A stretch of 64,000 nucleotides of DNA from Flavobacterium sp. NG2 (GCF_034119845.1 NZ_CP139420.1:2661001-2725000), one strand, 5' to 3'; shown: positions 1 to 9,867, counted from the first letter of the stretch. Made by a program: numbers and translations. The notes: generated by a model from the letters alone, not told the origin.

Positions 1-1551
1 ACCACCAATGTTCTTTGGAGTATATGTTTGAGTTTGAAAGATCCAAAGCATTTTGTCGGTGCCATAAATTGGGCTATTGAATCCTTGTATTCCATACCTT
101 TCATTTATAGTGAGTAAATCACCAATTGAATTTTGCCTATTGAACCCTATTAAAAATATAGGCTTTATAAATTGACGTATTTTCCAATCTCCTATTTGGA
201 GTAATCGTGTAAAATAATTAGCTTGAAAAGAAATAGCCGTTTGCTCTGATTTAGATTCATTAAAAAAAGAGCCTGCCTCTAAATTAGTACTCAAATATCC
301 CCATTTAAAGTATCTTCCTATTGCTATTTGCGCTCCTAAATAGGGTCTCCAAACAGTATTCTTATATTGATATCCTGTTGTAATTCCATAAATTTGACCA
401 ATTGGAACATCCTCGGTAATTCCATATTTAAAGATGTATTTGTCTTCGATAAATCTTCTTGTATTGATACCAAATCCCATTAGTAATTGTTTTTCATTAC
501 TGAAAAAGTTAATGGGGTCATATTCTATTGTTGGTTTTTCAACATAATTGATATTTAAGAAACGACTAGAGACAATAAAATTAGTAGTCTTGTTATTAGT
601 TGTATCTCTTTTGAATATAGTAAATGCTTTCGCTGCCCAAAAATCGTGAGTACTGTTTTTGAAATTTTGAAATTGATAGCTTAAGTCTTGACCTTGTAAA
701 CTATCACTTCTAAATAGTTGACCTAAGTAAATTCCACCAGCCCATTTGGTGAGAGGAGAATAAAAAGGGCGTTCAACTAAAATGCTTTTATCATAGAAAT
801 TATCTAAGTCTTTGTTGTATTTTAAGACTGTTTTGATAAAAGAGTTTTTAATATTAGGAACGGTGTAAGTAAAATCATGAGCATCTTTACTGTCTTCGAA
901 TCTGTTGGTAAATTGGTAGTCAAATTGATGTCCTATTCCAAAGATATTACGTTCATTAAGTCCTAATTTAACTTTAGAACTAGAAACTTGAAGAGTAGGA
1001 ACAGTACTCCATGAGTCTAAAACGCGAACATATACATCAACAGAGTCTGATTTTTTACTAGTTAATTTTTCGGTGATAGTCACTTGATTAACGAATCGTT
1101 GGGAGCGAATGATTCGTTCTGTCTCCTGAATTACCATTGCGTTAAAAGGTGAATTCTTTTTGAAGAGCAATAAATTCTGAATCGCTATTTTTTTTGATTT
1201 TAGATGCAATGCATTACCTAATTTTTCTTCCCATTTTTTAGGAGCCCTTAAAGTATCACTGTCGGAAAATCCAAAAGGATCTAGGGTAGTAATGTTTATG
1301 TTCCGAACAATTTTACCGTTATACCTTTTATGATTAATCTGTTTTACTGTTCTAGGTTTGTTTGGTTTTGTACTTATAGGCTCAAAAATTAATTTATGTA
1401 AAAGCCGTGTGAATTTGTTTTTGGTTGAATAAGTTTGAATTTTTTTATATACTTCAATACTATCTTTGTCCGTTTTCTTTATTTGAGGATAAGAAATCGA
1501 AAAATTGAATAGTAGAAATAGGGCTAATATGATTTTTTTATTTTGGAGCAT
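1..1551 (-). CDS. Outer-membrane POTRA/beta-barrel protein (BamA/TamA-like), 3' end outside the window
   Basis: The reading frame is open from an ATG at 1551 down to base 1, giving 517 residues with no stop, so the C-terminus lies off the left edge. It starts with a short hydrophobic signal sequence (about residues 6-19). The segment after about residue 70 (KIVRNINITTLDPFGFSD) looks like the start of a POTRA domain. From about residue 180 on there are alternating aromatic/polar strands typical of an outer-membrane barrel, such as RRFIEDKYIFKYGI. POTRA-barrel proteins of this kind insert or translocate outer-membrane proteins; which one this is cannot be told. It is separated by 86 bp from the MscS gene upstream and may belong to the same leftward unit. 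Family assignment is by recognition of motifs and is moderate. Confidence 0.6.
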   Translation of the reverse strand, partial: MLQNKKIILALFLLFNFSISYPQIKKTDKDSIEVYKKIQTYSTKNKFTRLLHKLIFEPISTKPNKPRTVKQINHKRYNGKIVRNINITTLDPFGFSDSDTLRAPKKWEEKLGNALHLKSKKIAIQNLLLFKKNSPFNAMVIQETERIIRSQRFVNQVTITEKLTSKKSDSVDVYVRVLDSWSTVPTLQVSSSKVKLGLNERNIFGIGHQFDYQFTNRFEDSKDAHDFTYTVPNIKNSFIKTVLKYNKDLDNFYDKSILVERPFYSPLTKWAGGIYLGQLFRSDSLQGQDLSYQFQNFKNSTHDFWAAKAFTIFKRDTTNNKTTNFIVSSRFLNINYVEKPTIEYDPINFFSNEKQLLMGFGINTRRFIEDKYIFKYGITEDVPIGQIYGITTGYQYKNTVWRPYLGAQIAIGRYFKWGYLSTNLEAGSFFNESKSEQTAISFQANYFTRLLQIGDWKIRQFIKPIFLIGFNRQNSIGDLLTINERYGIQGFNSPIYGTDKMLWIFQTQTYTPKNIGG

Positions 1552-1637
1552 TTATAAAAGTATTAATGCATAAAAATCAATTTTTCGGAACACTTTTTTT
1601 AAAGCAATTAAGATAAGTGTTGTTGAGTTAGAAGGCA

Positions 1638-2168
1638 TTAGTCAACAAACTCTTTTTCATCATAATCATGTTTTAAAATGGAAATTCCTTTTTGGAAGAT
1701 TAAATTGTTAGGATACACGATTATTTCTCCTTCCTTTGTTATTAATGTAATATGGAAAGCTTTGATGTCTTCAATTTCGCCAATGATTGGAAAATCTTTA
1801 TCATGAATTTTTATGATGTCACCAATTTTAAAAGGAAAGGAAAAAAATAGAATAATTCCTGATGTGATATTGCTTAGAATAGACCATTGTGCTACCATCG
1901 CAACTCCAACTATTGTTGTTATTGAGGATATGGCAATCATGATATCTTTGGCTTGAACTCCCCAAATAAGTGTTAAAGCAATTGCAACTAAAATATTGAT
2001 TAGTAAATGTAGATATTTAATCACTAAGTTGGTTCGGTGTTCTATAATATGCGTTGATTTAGCAAATTTTCGAACAATACTCGAAACAATTACGCGCAAT
2101 ATCATCATGACTAGAAGTACTATTCCAGATGATATGATTTCTTTGGTAAAATTATCGAAAACAATCAT
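1638..2168 (-). CDS. Small mechanosensitive channel of the MscS family
   Basis: This 176-residue protein has three predicted membrane helices (about residues 12-32, 50-70 and 75-110). The third is followed by the MscS-type beta domain: AQWSILSNITSGIILFFSFP, then FKIGDIIKIHDKDFPIIGEI and IIVYPNNLIFQK. This is the minimal MscS core (pore helix plus beta domain); the long C-terminal cage domain of E. coli MscS is missing or very short. The family forms heptameric inner-membrane channels that release solutes when membrane tension rises. It lies 10 bp downstream of the Maf gene on the same strand and is probably cotranscribed with it. Confidence 0.85.
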   Translation of the reverse strand: MIVFDNFTKEIISSGIVLLVMMILRVIVSSIVRKFAKSTHIIEHRTNLVIKYLHLLINILVAIALTLIWGVQAKDIMIAISSITTIVGVAMVAQWSILSNITSGIILFFSFPFKIGDIIKIHDKDFPIIGEIEDIKAFHITLITKEGEIIVYPNNLIFQKGISILKHDYDEKEFVD

Positions 2169-2178
2169 AAATCAATTT

Positions 2179-2763
2179 TTACTCTAAGTTACTCAAATAT
2201 TCGTACACTTTATCAACTGGCATTCCCATAACATTAGCATAAGAACCTTCAATTTTTGAAACAGCTATAAAACCAATCCATTCTTGAATACCATATGCTC
2301 CAGCTTTGTCAAAAGGTTTATACGTATCAATATAATAATGAATGGCCTCATCGCTCAATTTGTTAAAGGTAACTTTGGTGGTTTCACAAAGTAAATCGGT
2401 TTTTGAATTGGTTTTAAAACAAACAGAGGTGATTACTTCGTGAGTGCTATTTGATAACGATTTTAGTATTTGAAAAGCATCTGCTTTGTCTTTTGGTTTT
2501 CCCAATGCCTTATTGTTGTGCCAAACAATAGTATCGCTAGTGACTAAGATTTCGTTATCATCTAAAGTTCCGTCAAATGCAGCAGCTTTTAATTCAGCTA
2601 AATAATTAGTAATTTCGCCTGCTACCAATTCAGGAGGAAAGACCTCTTCGATTTCTTTCAACCGAATTTCAAAATCCAATTCCAAGTCTTTGAAAAACTG
2701 TTGTCTTCTCGGTGAACCCGAAGCCAAGATTAATTTGTATTGCTGTAATTTAGAACTAAGCAT
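2179..2763 (-). CDS. maf: Maf-family nucleoside triphosphate pyrophosphatase
   Basis: The protein (194 residues) begins with the Maf signature LASGSPRRQQFFKDL (about residues 13-27). The family motif SDTIVWHNNKALGKPKD follows near residue 96, and a terminal IQEWIGFIAVSKIEGSYANV block completes the fold. Maf proteins hydrolyse non-canonical or modified nucleoside triphosphates to monophosphates, protecting nucleic acids from wrong incorporation. Length and motifs are normal. The start overlaps the end of the upstream UbiA gene by 8 bp, so the two are translationally close and in one operon. Confidence 0.92.
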   Translation of the reverse strand: MLSSKLQQYKLILASGSPRRQQFFKDLELDFEIRLKEIEEVFPPELVAGEITNYLAELKAAAFDGTLDDNEILVTSDTIVWHNNKALGKPKDKADAFQILKSLSNSTHEVITSVCFKTNSKTDLLCETTKVTFNKLSDEAIHYYIDTYKPFDKAGAYGIQEWIGFIAVSKIEGSYANVMGMPVDKVYEYLSNLE

Positions 2764-3682
2764 TGTATTTTATATTTAAGGTAAGCACAAGTATAGAAAA
2801 TATCCCGAAAAATAATATCCATTTTAATAAGTTGCTCAATTGATTAAAATCTTTCTGTTTTTTGGCGGTCCAAATTTTTACAGAAAAAAAGAACAAAGGG
2901 GCCAAAATAAAGACTAAAGTGTATAAAGTAGTTGGAAATAGATTGTAAGCGAATAAATAGGTTTTGATATAGAAAACTAGGGCGATAATTGGAATAAAAC
3001 TTAATGCAAAAACAAGGTTTGATGTTCTTTTTACGCCAATAATGATAGGTAAGGTTTTCATTCCTTGGTTATAATCTCCATTAACATCTTCTAGATCTTT
3101 TACAATTTCACGAATGAAATTAATCATAAATGAAAAAACTGCATAGTCTAAAAGAACAGAAAATAAACTTCCTAGGATTTGCCTGTTTTCAATTGTAATA
3201 ACAGGATACAAATCAAATATTCCAATAATAAGTACGCTAACCGAAAGTATTAAAGCAACAATAAGATTACCTACGATAGCCATTTGCTTTAAACTGGTTG
3301 CATAAATGTAAAGCGTAGCAGCAATAACAATAAATAAAGAAGCAAAATTAGGCTTGTCGATTACATTGGAAAGATAAAATCCAATTGCAACACCTAAACA
3401 ATTAAGAACAATATAGATATTGTAAGCTGAAGATTCAGATATTGTTTTCCCTACGATGACATCTTTAGGCTTGTTGTCCTCATCAGTTTGTATATCTAAA
3501 ATGTTGTTAATAACATAACCAGCTGCAGCAATTAAAACTGTGCTTAATACTAAAAGTGCATATTGCCATTCGTTTAAGGCTAATGGTATATTTTGTAATT
3601 TCAAAAAGCCATATCGAAAAAGAAGTTGCATAAAAGCAAGCATCAACAGATTTTGGTATCGAATGAGTTTTAGAAAATCCAT
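2756..3682 (-). CDS. UbiA-family prenyltransferase (geranylgeranylglycerol-phosphate geranylgeranyltransferase-like)
   Basis: This is a 308-residue integral membrane protein with about eight or nine helices. The first Asp-rich motif of the family is seen as NNILDIQTDEDNKPKD (about residues 58-73). A second Asp-rich site, REIVKDLEDVNGDYNQGMKT, lies near residues 191-210. UbiA enzymes transfer an isoprenyl chain to an acceptor in the membrane. In Bacteroidota this small type is usually annotated as a geranylgeranylglycerol-phosphate geranylgeranyltransferase, but the actual acceptor is not certain from sequence. It is 4 bp downstream of the KdsC-like gene and overlaps maf. Confidence 0.85.
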   Translation of the reverse strand: MDFLKLIRYQNLLMLAFMQLLFRYGFLKLQNIPLALNEWQYALLVLSTVLIAAAGYVINNILDIQTDEDNKPKDVIVGKTISESSAYNIYIVLNCLGVAIGFYLSNVIDKPNFASLFIVIAATLYIYATSLKQMAIVGNLIVALILSVSVLIIGIFDLYPVITIENRQILGSLFSVLLDYAVFSFMINFIREIVKDLEDVNGDYNQGMKTLPIIIGVKRTSNLVFALSFIPIIALVFYIKTYLFAYNLFPTTLYTLVFILAPLFFFSVKIWTAKKQKDFNQLSNLLKWILFFGIFSILVLTLNIKYNA

Positions 3683-3686
3683 CTAT

Positions 3687-4214
3687 TTAATTGTTTTTTC
3701 CGTCGAAATATTCCATCCATTTTCCTTGTACTTTCATGACTTGCTCAATCACGTCACGAACGGCACCTTTACCACCATTTTTATGCGAAATGTAGTTTGA
3801 AATGGTTTTGATTTCAGGACTGGCATCCTGAGGACAACTTGCTAGTCCTACTAATTTCATTACATGATAATCAGGAATATCGTCACCCATATACAGTACT
3901 TGTTCGTGATTGATATTGTATAGTGCAGTGTATTCGTCAAAAGTTTTGACCTTATTGGGTACGCCTAAATGGATATCCTTAATTCCTAAATTGTGTAATC
4001 TCACACGAACCCCTTCATTGTATCCGCCAGAAATGATACATACATTGTAACCACTCTCCACAGCTGCTTTCATAGCGTAACCATCTTTGATATTCATGGT
4101 ACGTAACATATCGCCTTCGTTTGAAATAAAAACGGAACCATCAGTAAGTACGCCATCAACATCAAATATAAATGTAGTGATATCATTCATTAATTCCTTA
4201 TAACTTTTTGCCAT
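3687..4214 (-). CDS. kdsC: HAD-IIIA phosphatase, KdsC-like (Kdo-8-phosphate phosphatase)
   Basis: The protein (175 residues) has the compact cap-less KdsC fold. The nucleophile motif FDVDGVLTDGSV lies at residues 17-28, with Lys and Gly motifs at IKDGYAMKAAVESG and CIISGG. The acidic motif is YMGDDIPDYHVM (about residues 108-119), and ASCPQDASPEIK follows. KdsC removes phosphate from 3-deoxy-D-manno-octulosonate 8-phosphate, the last step before Kdo activation for lipopolysaccharide. The start overlaps the 3' end of the DUF2520 gene by 17 bp. YrbI/KdsC-like enzymes can have related sugar-phosphate substrates, so the symbol is probable rather than proven. Confidence 0.85.
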   Translation of the reverse strand: MAKSYKELMNDITTFIFDVDGVLTDGSVFISNEGDMLRTMNIKDGYAMKAAVESGYNVCIISGGYNEGVRVRLHNLGIKDIHLGVPNKVKTFDEYTALYNINHEQVLYMGDDIPDYHVMKLVGLASCPQDASPEIKTISNYISHKNGGKGAVRDVIEQVMKVQGKWMEYFDGKNN

Positions 4215-4968
4215 TATTTTGTATCGATTGGGTTAAAATTGTATAGATATTTTTATGATTTTCATGGGTTAATAAAGCTTGGTGTGCAGCTATTGTATTT
4301 TGATCATTCCGAATTGCTGGTCCAGTTTGTGCTTCTTGCGGTGACAAATCTATAATTTTTTGAGCCGTTTCTTGAATCAAAGGCTGTAAAATTGAAAAAG
4401 GAATTTGGTTGTTGTTGCAAATTTCATTTCCTATTTGGTACAAATGATTGCTAAAGTTGTTTACAAAAACCGCAGCCACATGTAATGCCTTGCGCTGTTC
4501 GGAGTCAATTTTATAAACAGCATCCGAAATAGTTTGTGCTACTTTTTCGATGACAGCATAATCATTAGTATTTTCTGTTTCAAGACAAATTGGGATTGTT
4601 TTAAAATCAACCGCTTTGTTTTTGGTGAAAGTTTGTAAAGGATAAAAAACGCCTTTTCGGTTTTTGTTATCCAATGTATCCATGGCTACAGCACCCGAAG
4701 TATGCACTACCAAACGATTTTGAAAACTCAATTGAGATGAAATGGATTTAATCGCATCATCCGAAACGGCAATAATATATAAATCCGCTTCTTTAAGTTC
4801 TGTATAATCAGTAGTGATTTTATCTTGATGAAGTAGGTGAGTGAGTTTTTCTTTTTGTCTAGCAAAAACTTGAATCAAACGAATAGCACTACCAGATTTT
4901 TCGGCATTTTGAAAAGCCACAATTAAGTGTTGGGCTAGATTTCCTGAACCAATGAGTGAAATAGTCAT
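4198..4968 (-). CDS. Rossmann-like / DUF2520 domain protein (pyrroline-5-carboxylate reductase-like fold)
   Basis: About 257 residues. The N-terminus MTISLIGSGNLAQHL is a dinucleotide-binding GxGxxA/G-type loop. The C-terminal half (HVAAVFVNNFSNHLYQIGNE) is the helical DUF2520 domain. The family resembles F420/NADP oxidoreductases and pyrroline-5-carboxylate reductases, but no substrate is known. The frame can be extended to 5013, but that adds a poorly conserved segment. A -7-like box (TATTTTTG, plus-strand complement at 4976-4983) also lies only a few bases upstream of the tandem ATGs at 4971/4968, so I start at 4968. It heads the leftward kdsC/UbiA/maf/MscS unit. Confidence 0.8.
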   Translation of the reverse strand: MTISLIGSGNLAQHLIVAFQNAEKSGSAIRLIQVFARQKEKLTHLLHQDKITTDYTELKEADLYIIAVSDDAIKSISSQLSFQNRLVVHTSGAVAMDTLDNKNRKGVFYPLQTFTKNKAVDFKTIPICLETENTNDYAVIEKVAQTISDAVYKIDSEQRKALHVAAVFVNNFSNHLYQIGNEICNNNQIPFSILQPLIQETAQKIIDLSPQEAQTGPAIRNDQNTIAAHQALLTHENHKNIYTILTQSIQNNGKKL

Positions 4969-5102
4969 CATAGCGCAAAAATAACAAAAAAATCGGAAGA
5001 GAGCCACTTTCAAGAGTCAGATACCAATGCATTCATTAACAGTGAGGAAGGTGAAAACTACCTATTTAATAGTTGGAATTTTGGATTAAATTAACAACTG
5101 TG

Positions 5103-5136
5103 TTTCTGAACAACTGAACATTTTTGAGTACTTTTG
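5103..5136 (+). promoter_or_regulatory. Bacteroidota-type promoter of ccsBA
   Basis: TACTTTTG at 5129-5136 matches the -7 consensus TAnnTTTG perfectly. A TTTC at 5103-5106 is about 22 bases upstream in the -33 position. It lies 35 bp before the ATG of the cytochrome c assembly gene. Confidence 0.6.
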
Positions 5137-5170
5137 TCGCACTTTAAAAAAATGTAAATCATTCCCCATA

Positions 5171-8100
5171 ATGGATAATAAAATATTCTCTTTTTTATTT
5201 TCAACCCGATTAATGGCCGTTCTTTTCTTAACCTTTGCAATAGCAATGGCTACAGGAACTTTTATCGAAAGTAAATACAATACCGATACTGCTAGAATAC
5301 TAATATATAATACGTGGTGGTTTGAAGGAATCATGGTGTTTTTTATGATTAACTTCATTGGAAATATAAAAAGATATCAATTGTTGAAAAAAGAAAAATG
5401 GGCTACTTTGATGTTGCATTTGGCTTTTGTTTTTATTCTTTTGGGAGCTTTTGTTACTCGTTATATTAGTTATGAAGGAATGATGCCTATCCGTGAAGGA
5501 GCTGCTGAGAATCAATTTTATTCAGATAAAACATTCTTAACTGTCATGGTTGATGGGGAGTATAAAGGAGAGATGAAGCGTCGTGTTTTTGAAAAACCAC
5601 TTTTACTATCTGCAGCTACCGATAATGATTTTTCACTTTCAGGAAAATTTGCTGATACTCCTTTTGAAGTAGAATACCAAGATTTTATCATGGGAGCTAA
5701 AGAGTATATTAAAGAGGACGCTAACGGTGTTGTATATTTAAAAATTGTCGAAGCTGGTGACGGTGGGAGACATGAGCATTTTTTGAAAACAGGAGAAATT
5801 CAGAACATTCACAATGTATTGTTTGCTTTGAACAAGCCAACAGATGGAGCTATTAATATCAATACAACGGGTAAAGAGTATACCATCATCACACCTTTTG
5901 AAGGGAACTTTATGCGAATGGCGGATAAATTAGAAGGGAAAGTAACAAAGGATAATGAACAACCTTTGATGATGCGTTCGTTGTATAGTATTGGCGAAAT
6001 GCGTTTTGTTTTTCCAGATCCAGCTGTAAAAGGTGTTGTTGCTTATGAATCTAAAAATGATTTTAAAGCCAAAGGAGAGGATGATGCTTTGGTATTAAAA
6101 TTAAAAGCTGATGGTGAAGAAAAAACAGTTACGTTACTAGGTTCTAAAGGGAAAACTGGAGAACCTAAAACCGTAAGAATTGGAAATATAGATTACAACT
6201 TTTTCTATGGTAGTAAGGCTTATGAGTTACCTTTCAAGATTCAATTGAACGATTTTATCGCCCAAAAATATCCAGGAACAGAGAAAAGTTACTCTTCTTT
6301 TGAAAGTAAAGTAACAGTTCTAGATGAAGCCGATAAACCTTTTGATGCTAGGATTTTTATGAATAATGTATTGGATTACAAAGGTTACCGGTTTTTTCAA
6401 TCTTCGTTTGATCCAGATGAAAAAGGGACTGTTTTGTCTGTAAATCATGATTTCTGGGGGACAAATATTACTTATTTCGGCTATTTTATGTTGTTCTTTT
6501 CGATGATGGCAATTATGTTTACCAAACATTCTCGTTTTGCTGATATTAAAAGAAAATTAGAGGTGGTAAAAGAGAAAAAAGAAAAGTTACTAACTATACT
6601 AGTTTTATTGTTGAGTTTTAATGGTTTTGCACAAATGCATAATCACGAGCACGATGCGAATGGACATCATGAAGATCATGCTCAAACTGCGACTCACGTT
6701 CGAACCAAACCTACTGAAAAACAATTAGATTCTTTATTGAATAAATTTAAAGTTTCAGAAAGCCATGCAGCAAAATTTGGGCGATTGATTGTTCAAGATG
6801 CCGGAGGAAGGATGAAACCTATCAATACTTTTTCATCTGAATTATTGCGAAAAGTAAGCCATGCCAATGAATACAAAGGGATGAATTCAGACCAAGTATT
6901 TCTATCTATGTCGCAATACGCACAGTTGTGGATTGAAGTACCTATTATTTATATCAAGTCGGGTAATGATAGTATTCGAAAAATTATTGGTATTGATGTA
7001 AAAGCTAAATACGCTCCTTTTGTTTCTTTCTTTGATGAAAAAGGAAATTATAAATTGTCTCCATATTTAGATGCAGCTTATAAAGCCGCTAATCCAAATC
7101 AGTTTCAAAAAGATTTTGTGGAAACAGATAAAAAAGTCAACTTGATGGAATCAGCCTTGAGTGGTTCTATTTTGAAAATTTTCCCAATTCCGAATAATGC
7201 AAATAATAAATGGATTTCCTTTTTGGAATTAGGAGAATCAGGCATGAAAGGAATGGATTCGACCTACACGAAAACGGTTCTGCCTTTGTATTTTGGTTCA
7301 TTGAATAATGCTGCAATTTCTACAGATTATAAAAATGCCGATGATTTGTTAGAGAGTTTACATGGTTTTCAACGAAAATTTGGAGCTGACGTTATGCCTT
7401 CAGAGGATAAGGTAACAGCTGAGATTTTATATAATAAATATGATGTATTTCAAAAACTGTCATATTGGTATATTTATGCAGCAATTTTGATGTTGTTTTT
7501 TACCATTATGCGAATATTCAAAGAGCGAAAAGTTTTAGCTATTGCAGTCAATACAATGCATATTATTATTGGATTGTTGTTTGCTTTACATACTGCTGGA
7601 TTAATTGCGCGTTGGTATATATCGGGACATGCACCATGGAGTAATGCGTATGAGTCCATTATATATATTGCTTGGGCGACTATGTTTTTTGGTTTAGCCT
7701 TTGATATTAAATCGAAATTGACTGTTGCTTCTTCAGCTTTTGTTACAGCAATGATTTTGATGGCTGCTTATATGAACTGGATTGACCCAGAAATAGCAAA
7801 CTTACAACCTGTTTTGAACTCATACTGGTTAATGATTCACGTGGCGGTTATTGTGGCGAGTTATGGTCCTTTTGCTTTGGGAATGATTTTAGGTTTTGTC
7901 GCTTTGTTGTTAATCTTTTTTACCAATGAAAAGAACAAAACTAAAATGGATTTGAACATTCAGGAGATTACCTATATCAATGAAATGGCTTTGACTATTG
8001 GTTTAATCATGTTAACCATCGGTAACTTCCTTGGAGGGCAATGGGCTAATGAAAGTTGGGGACGTTACTGGGGATGGGATCCAAAAGAGACCTGGGCATT

Positions 8101-8365
8101 AATTAGTATTATGGTGTATGCCTTCGTAATTCATGCTCGTTTCGTTCCTTCCCTAAGAGGAAAATGGATTTTTAACTTAATGAGTATGTTTGCCTTTATT
8201 TCGATTTTGTTTACCTATTATGGAGTGAATTTTCACTTAGTAGGATTACACTCCTACGCTAGTGGTGAGGCTAAATCCTTAGATTGGATTTGGTACACTA
8301 TGGGAACTATTGCTGTAATAGGAGCAATAACCTATCCAAAATACAGAAAGTATTATAAGAAGTAA
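5171..8365 (+). CDS. ccsA: Cytochrome c biogenesis protein CcsBA (ResB-CcsA fusion)
   Basis: This 1064-residue membrane protein joins both halves of the system II cytochrome c synthase. Residues 1-80 hold two helices, and 80-430 form the ResB-like extracytoplasmic domain. Further helices follow at about 432-455 and 472-490. After a second periplasmic part, the CcsA/CcmC-type domain (about 755-1064) contains the tryptophan-rich haem motif WGRYWGWDPKETWALI near residues 960-975. Conserved histidines flank it in helices (IHVAVIVAS, HARF, VNFHLVGLHSY). The complex moves haem across the membrane and attaches it to apocytochrome CXXCH motifs. A His-rich stretch (MHNHEHDANGHHEDHAQ) follows residue 488 and may bind metal or haem. 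Such fusions are usual in this phylum. Confidence 0.93.
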   Translation: MDNKIFSFLFSTRLMAVLFLTFAIAMATGTFIESKYNTDTARILIYNTWWFEGIMVFFMINFIGNIKRYQLLKKEKWATLMLHLAFVFILLGAFVTRYISYEGMMPIREGAAENQFYSDKTFLTVMVDGEYKGEMKRRVFEKPLLLSAATDNDFSLSGKFADTPFEVEYQDFIMGAKEYIKEDANGVVYLKIVEAGDGGRHEHFLKTGEIQNIHNVLFALNKPTDGAININTTGKEYTIITPFEGNFMRMADKLEGKVTKDNEQPLMMRSLYSIGEMRFVFPDPAVKGVVAYESKNDFKAKGEDDALVLKLKADGEEKTVTLLGSKGKTGEPKTVRIGNIDYNFFYGSKAYELPFKIQLNDFIAQKYPGTEKSYSSFESKVTVLDEADKPFDARIFMNNVLDYKGYRFFQSSFDPDEKGTVLSVNHDFWGTNITYFGYFMLFFSMMAIMFTKHSRFADIKRKLEVVKEKKEKLLTILVLLLSFNGFAQMHNHEHDANGHHEDHAQTATHVRTKPTEKQLDSLLNKFKVSESHAAKFGRLIVQDAGGRMKPINTFSSELLRKVSHANEYKGMNSDQVFLSMSQYAQLWIEVPIIYIKSGNDSIRKIIGIDVKAKYAPFVSFFDEKGNYKLSPYLDAAYKAANPNQFQKDFVETDKKVNLMESALSGSILKIFPIPNNANNKWISFLELGESGMKGMDSTYTKTVLPLYFGSLNNAAISTDYKNADDLLESLHGFQRKFGADVMPSEDKVTAEILYNKYDVFQKLSYWYIYAAILMLFFTIMRIFKERKVLAIAVNTMHIIIGLLFALHTAGLIARWYISGHAPWSNAYESIIYIAWATMFFGLAFDIKSKLTVASSAFVTAMILMAAYMNWIDPEIANLQPVLNSYWLMIHVAVIVASYGPFALGMILGFVALLLIFFTNEKNKTKMDLNIQEITYINEMALTIGLIMLTIGNFLGGQWANESWGRYWGWDPKETWALISIMVYAFVIHARFVPSLRGKWIFNLMSMFAFISILFTYYGVNFHLVGLHSYASGEAKSLDWIWYTMGTIAVIGAITYPKYRKYYKK

Positions 8366-8386
8366 TAAATACATTTACGTTTACAT

Positions 8387-8420
8387 AAAAAAGGTTCACT
8401 GGCTAAGTTGAACCTTTTTT
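8387..8420. terminator. Terminator between ccsBA and the convergent AraC gene
   Basis: A stem AAAAAAGGTTCA / TGAACCTTTTTT with a 10-base loop has A- and T-runs on both sides, so it can stop transcription from both directions. Confidence 0.75.
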
Positions 8421-8426
8421 ATTTCG

Positions 8427-9593
8427 TCAAACAATTGAATTAATTTTATTCATATACTCCAAAGGAGCCATACCTGTTGTTTCTTTAAAGCTAGTGAAAA
8501 ATGGGTTATAAGATGTAAAACCTACTTTTTTGGAAAGAGAATCTAACGTATTATTCTTTAAATAACCATTTTCAATAAGGTTGATAGCATCTTGAATCCT
8601 GATGACTTTTTTATACTCAGAAAATGAAACTGTAGAGTGGTATTTGAATAAATAAGAAAGGTGACTTTTTGGAATCCGTAGTTCAGTTGCCAAATCGCTT
8701 AGGGTCAATTTTGAGTCTCTAAAAAAATTATGTTGAACAGATATTCTCTCTATTTCTTCAAAGTAAAATTGCAAATTATCATTTATTTTTTCTTTTAAAA
8801 TCAGATGCTGCGTATTGTTAATATCAAAAGCAGCTTGCAATTGCCAAATTTCATTAAACTTTAAATTCGAATTTCTGTTTTCTTTTAATTTTTCATTCAG
8901 AAGTTTGTAGCCGTAGAGAATTTCAGGAGTGATTAATATTTTAACTAAAATGGCTATCCAAATTAAAGAGGATATCCATTGGTAGCTGAGACCTTTTGAG
9001 GGGCTATTCTCAGAGGTTTCAATAAATAAAGAAATTGAAAGCCTTGTTGAGGCTAATATCAATGCTATAAACAAAAATAAGGACCAATTATAAGTGTTTA
9101 TGTATTGTTTATTAATCGTTTTATTTTCTTCCTTTCTGCTCCAAATATTTTTTTTAAGAAGATGATAACTTAATATAATATAAGTAAGTAAGAAAGCTAG
9201 AAAAAACAAAAACATGATAATTTTAATGGGATATCTAGGACTGATAAAATTAGAAACTTTAAGAGTTATAAAAAAATAGCCAATAGGGAAGATAAAGTGA
9301 TATAATTCTTCTTTTTCAAACGGTTTATTGTTAGTTACTAATTTTTTGAAATACAAATAACTGAATGGTATAACAAGGGATGCTAGATTAGAATATTTTA
9401 TGTAAAGAGTAATGACATCTTTATCATCAATTAGATTGACTACTCCAAAGGTGAAAAAACGACAAGAGATAATAAAAATCAATAAAACCATATACAAATT
9501 CATTATGGGATTTGTTTTATGATTATTGAGTAAAATCGCACTAATGATAAATCCAATTAATCCTGCTATAATATAAATTGAGTTTAGAAACAT
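8427..9593 (-). CDS. Membrane-anchored AraC-family regulator
   Basis: The protein has 388 residues. The first 220 or so hold about seven hydrophobic helices, from residue 3 to the segment YQWISSLIWIAILVKILI. The C-terminal 100 residues are an AraC double helix-turn-helix: LSDLATELRIPKSHLSYLF for the first and LDSLSKKVGFTSYNPFFTSF for the second. The end is TGMAPLEYMNKI. This architecture, common in Flavobacteria, senses something at the membrane and binds DNA directly; ligand and targets are unknown. It stands alone, convergent with ccsBA and divergent from the surface-protein cluster that begins at 9868, which makes that cluster a candidate target (inference from position only). Confidence 0.85.
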   Translation of the reverse strand: MFLNSIYIIAGLIGFIISAILLNNHKTNPIMNLYMVLLIFIISCRFFTFGVVNLIDDKDVITLYIKYSNLASLVIPFSYLYFKKLVTNNKPFEKEELYHFIFPIGYFFITLKVSNFISPRYPIKIIMFLFFLAFLLTYIILSYHLLKKNIWSRKEENKTINKQYINTYNWSLFLFIALILASTRLSISLFIETSENSPSKGLSYQWISSLIWIAILVKILITPEILYGYKLLNEKLKENRNSNLKFNEIWQLQAAFDINNTQHLILKEKINDNLQFYFEEIERISVQHNFFRDSKLTLSDLATELRIPKSHLSYLFKYHSTVSFSEYKKVIRIQDAINLIENGYLKNNTLDSLSKKVGFTSYNPFFTSFKETTGMAPLEYMNKINSIV

Positions 9594-9867
9594 TTACGAA
9601 AATTTAAAAAGAATTAGTAGAAATATTGATGTTAAAATTGAGTTCGAAAATGTTAAAACAGGTCAAATTTATAAGAAATAATCGATGAACAACATGTATT
9701 TGTTAATTTTTTTTTGATACTACTTTTTAATATTGTAAGATTAATCTTTTGTATGGTTTACTAAAAACCGAAAAATTGTTACTGTTTCAGATAAAAATCG
9801 GTTTAAAAGCAATAAAAATCGATAAACGACAATGTTTTTGACTAATATTGTAGTAAAATAATTTTTT
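9594..9867. promoter_or_regulatory. Divergent intergenic region with probable promoter of the surface-protein cluster
   Basis: 274 bp, very AT-rich. TAATATTG at 9843-9850 fits the -7 box TAnnTTTG in 7 of 8 positions and lies 17 bp before the ATG at 9868. No strong -33 box and no clear operator palindrome were found. Confidence 0.35.

Noticed and set aside
4969..5013. Longer start of the DUF2520 gene at 5013
   Set aside because: The extra residues precede the dinucleotide-binding strand, and a -7-type promoter box lies inside the extension.
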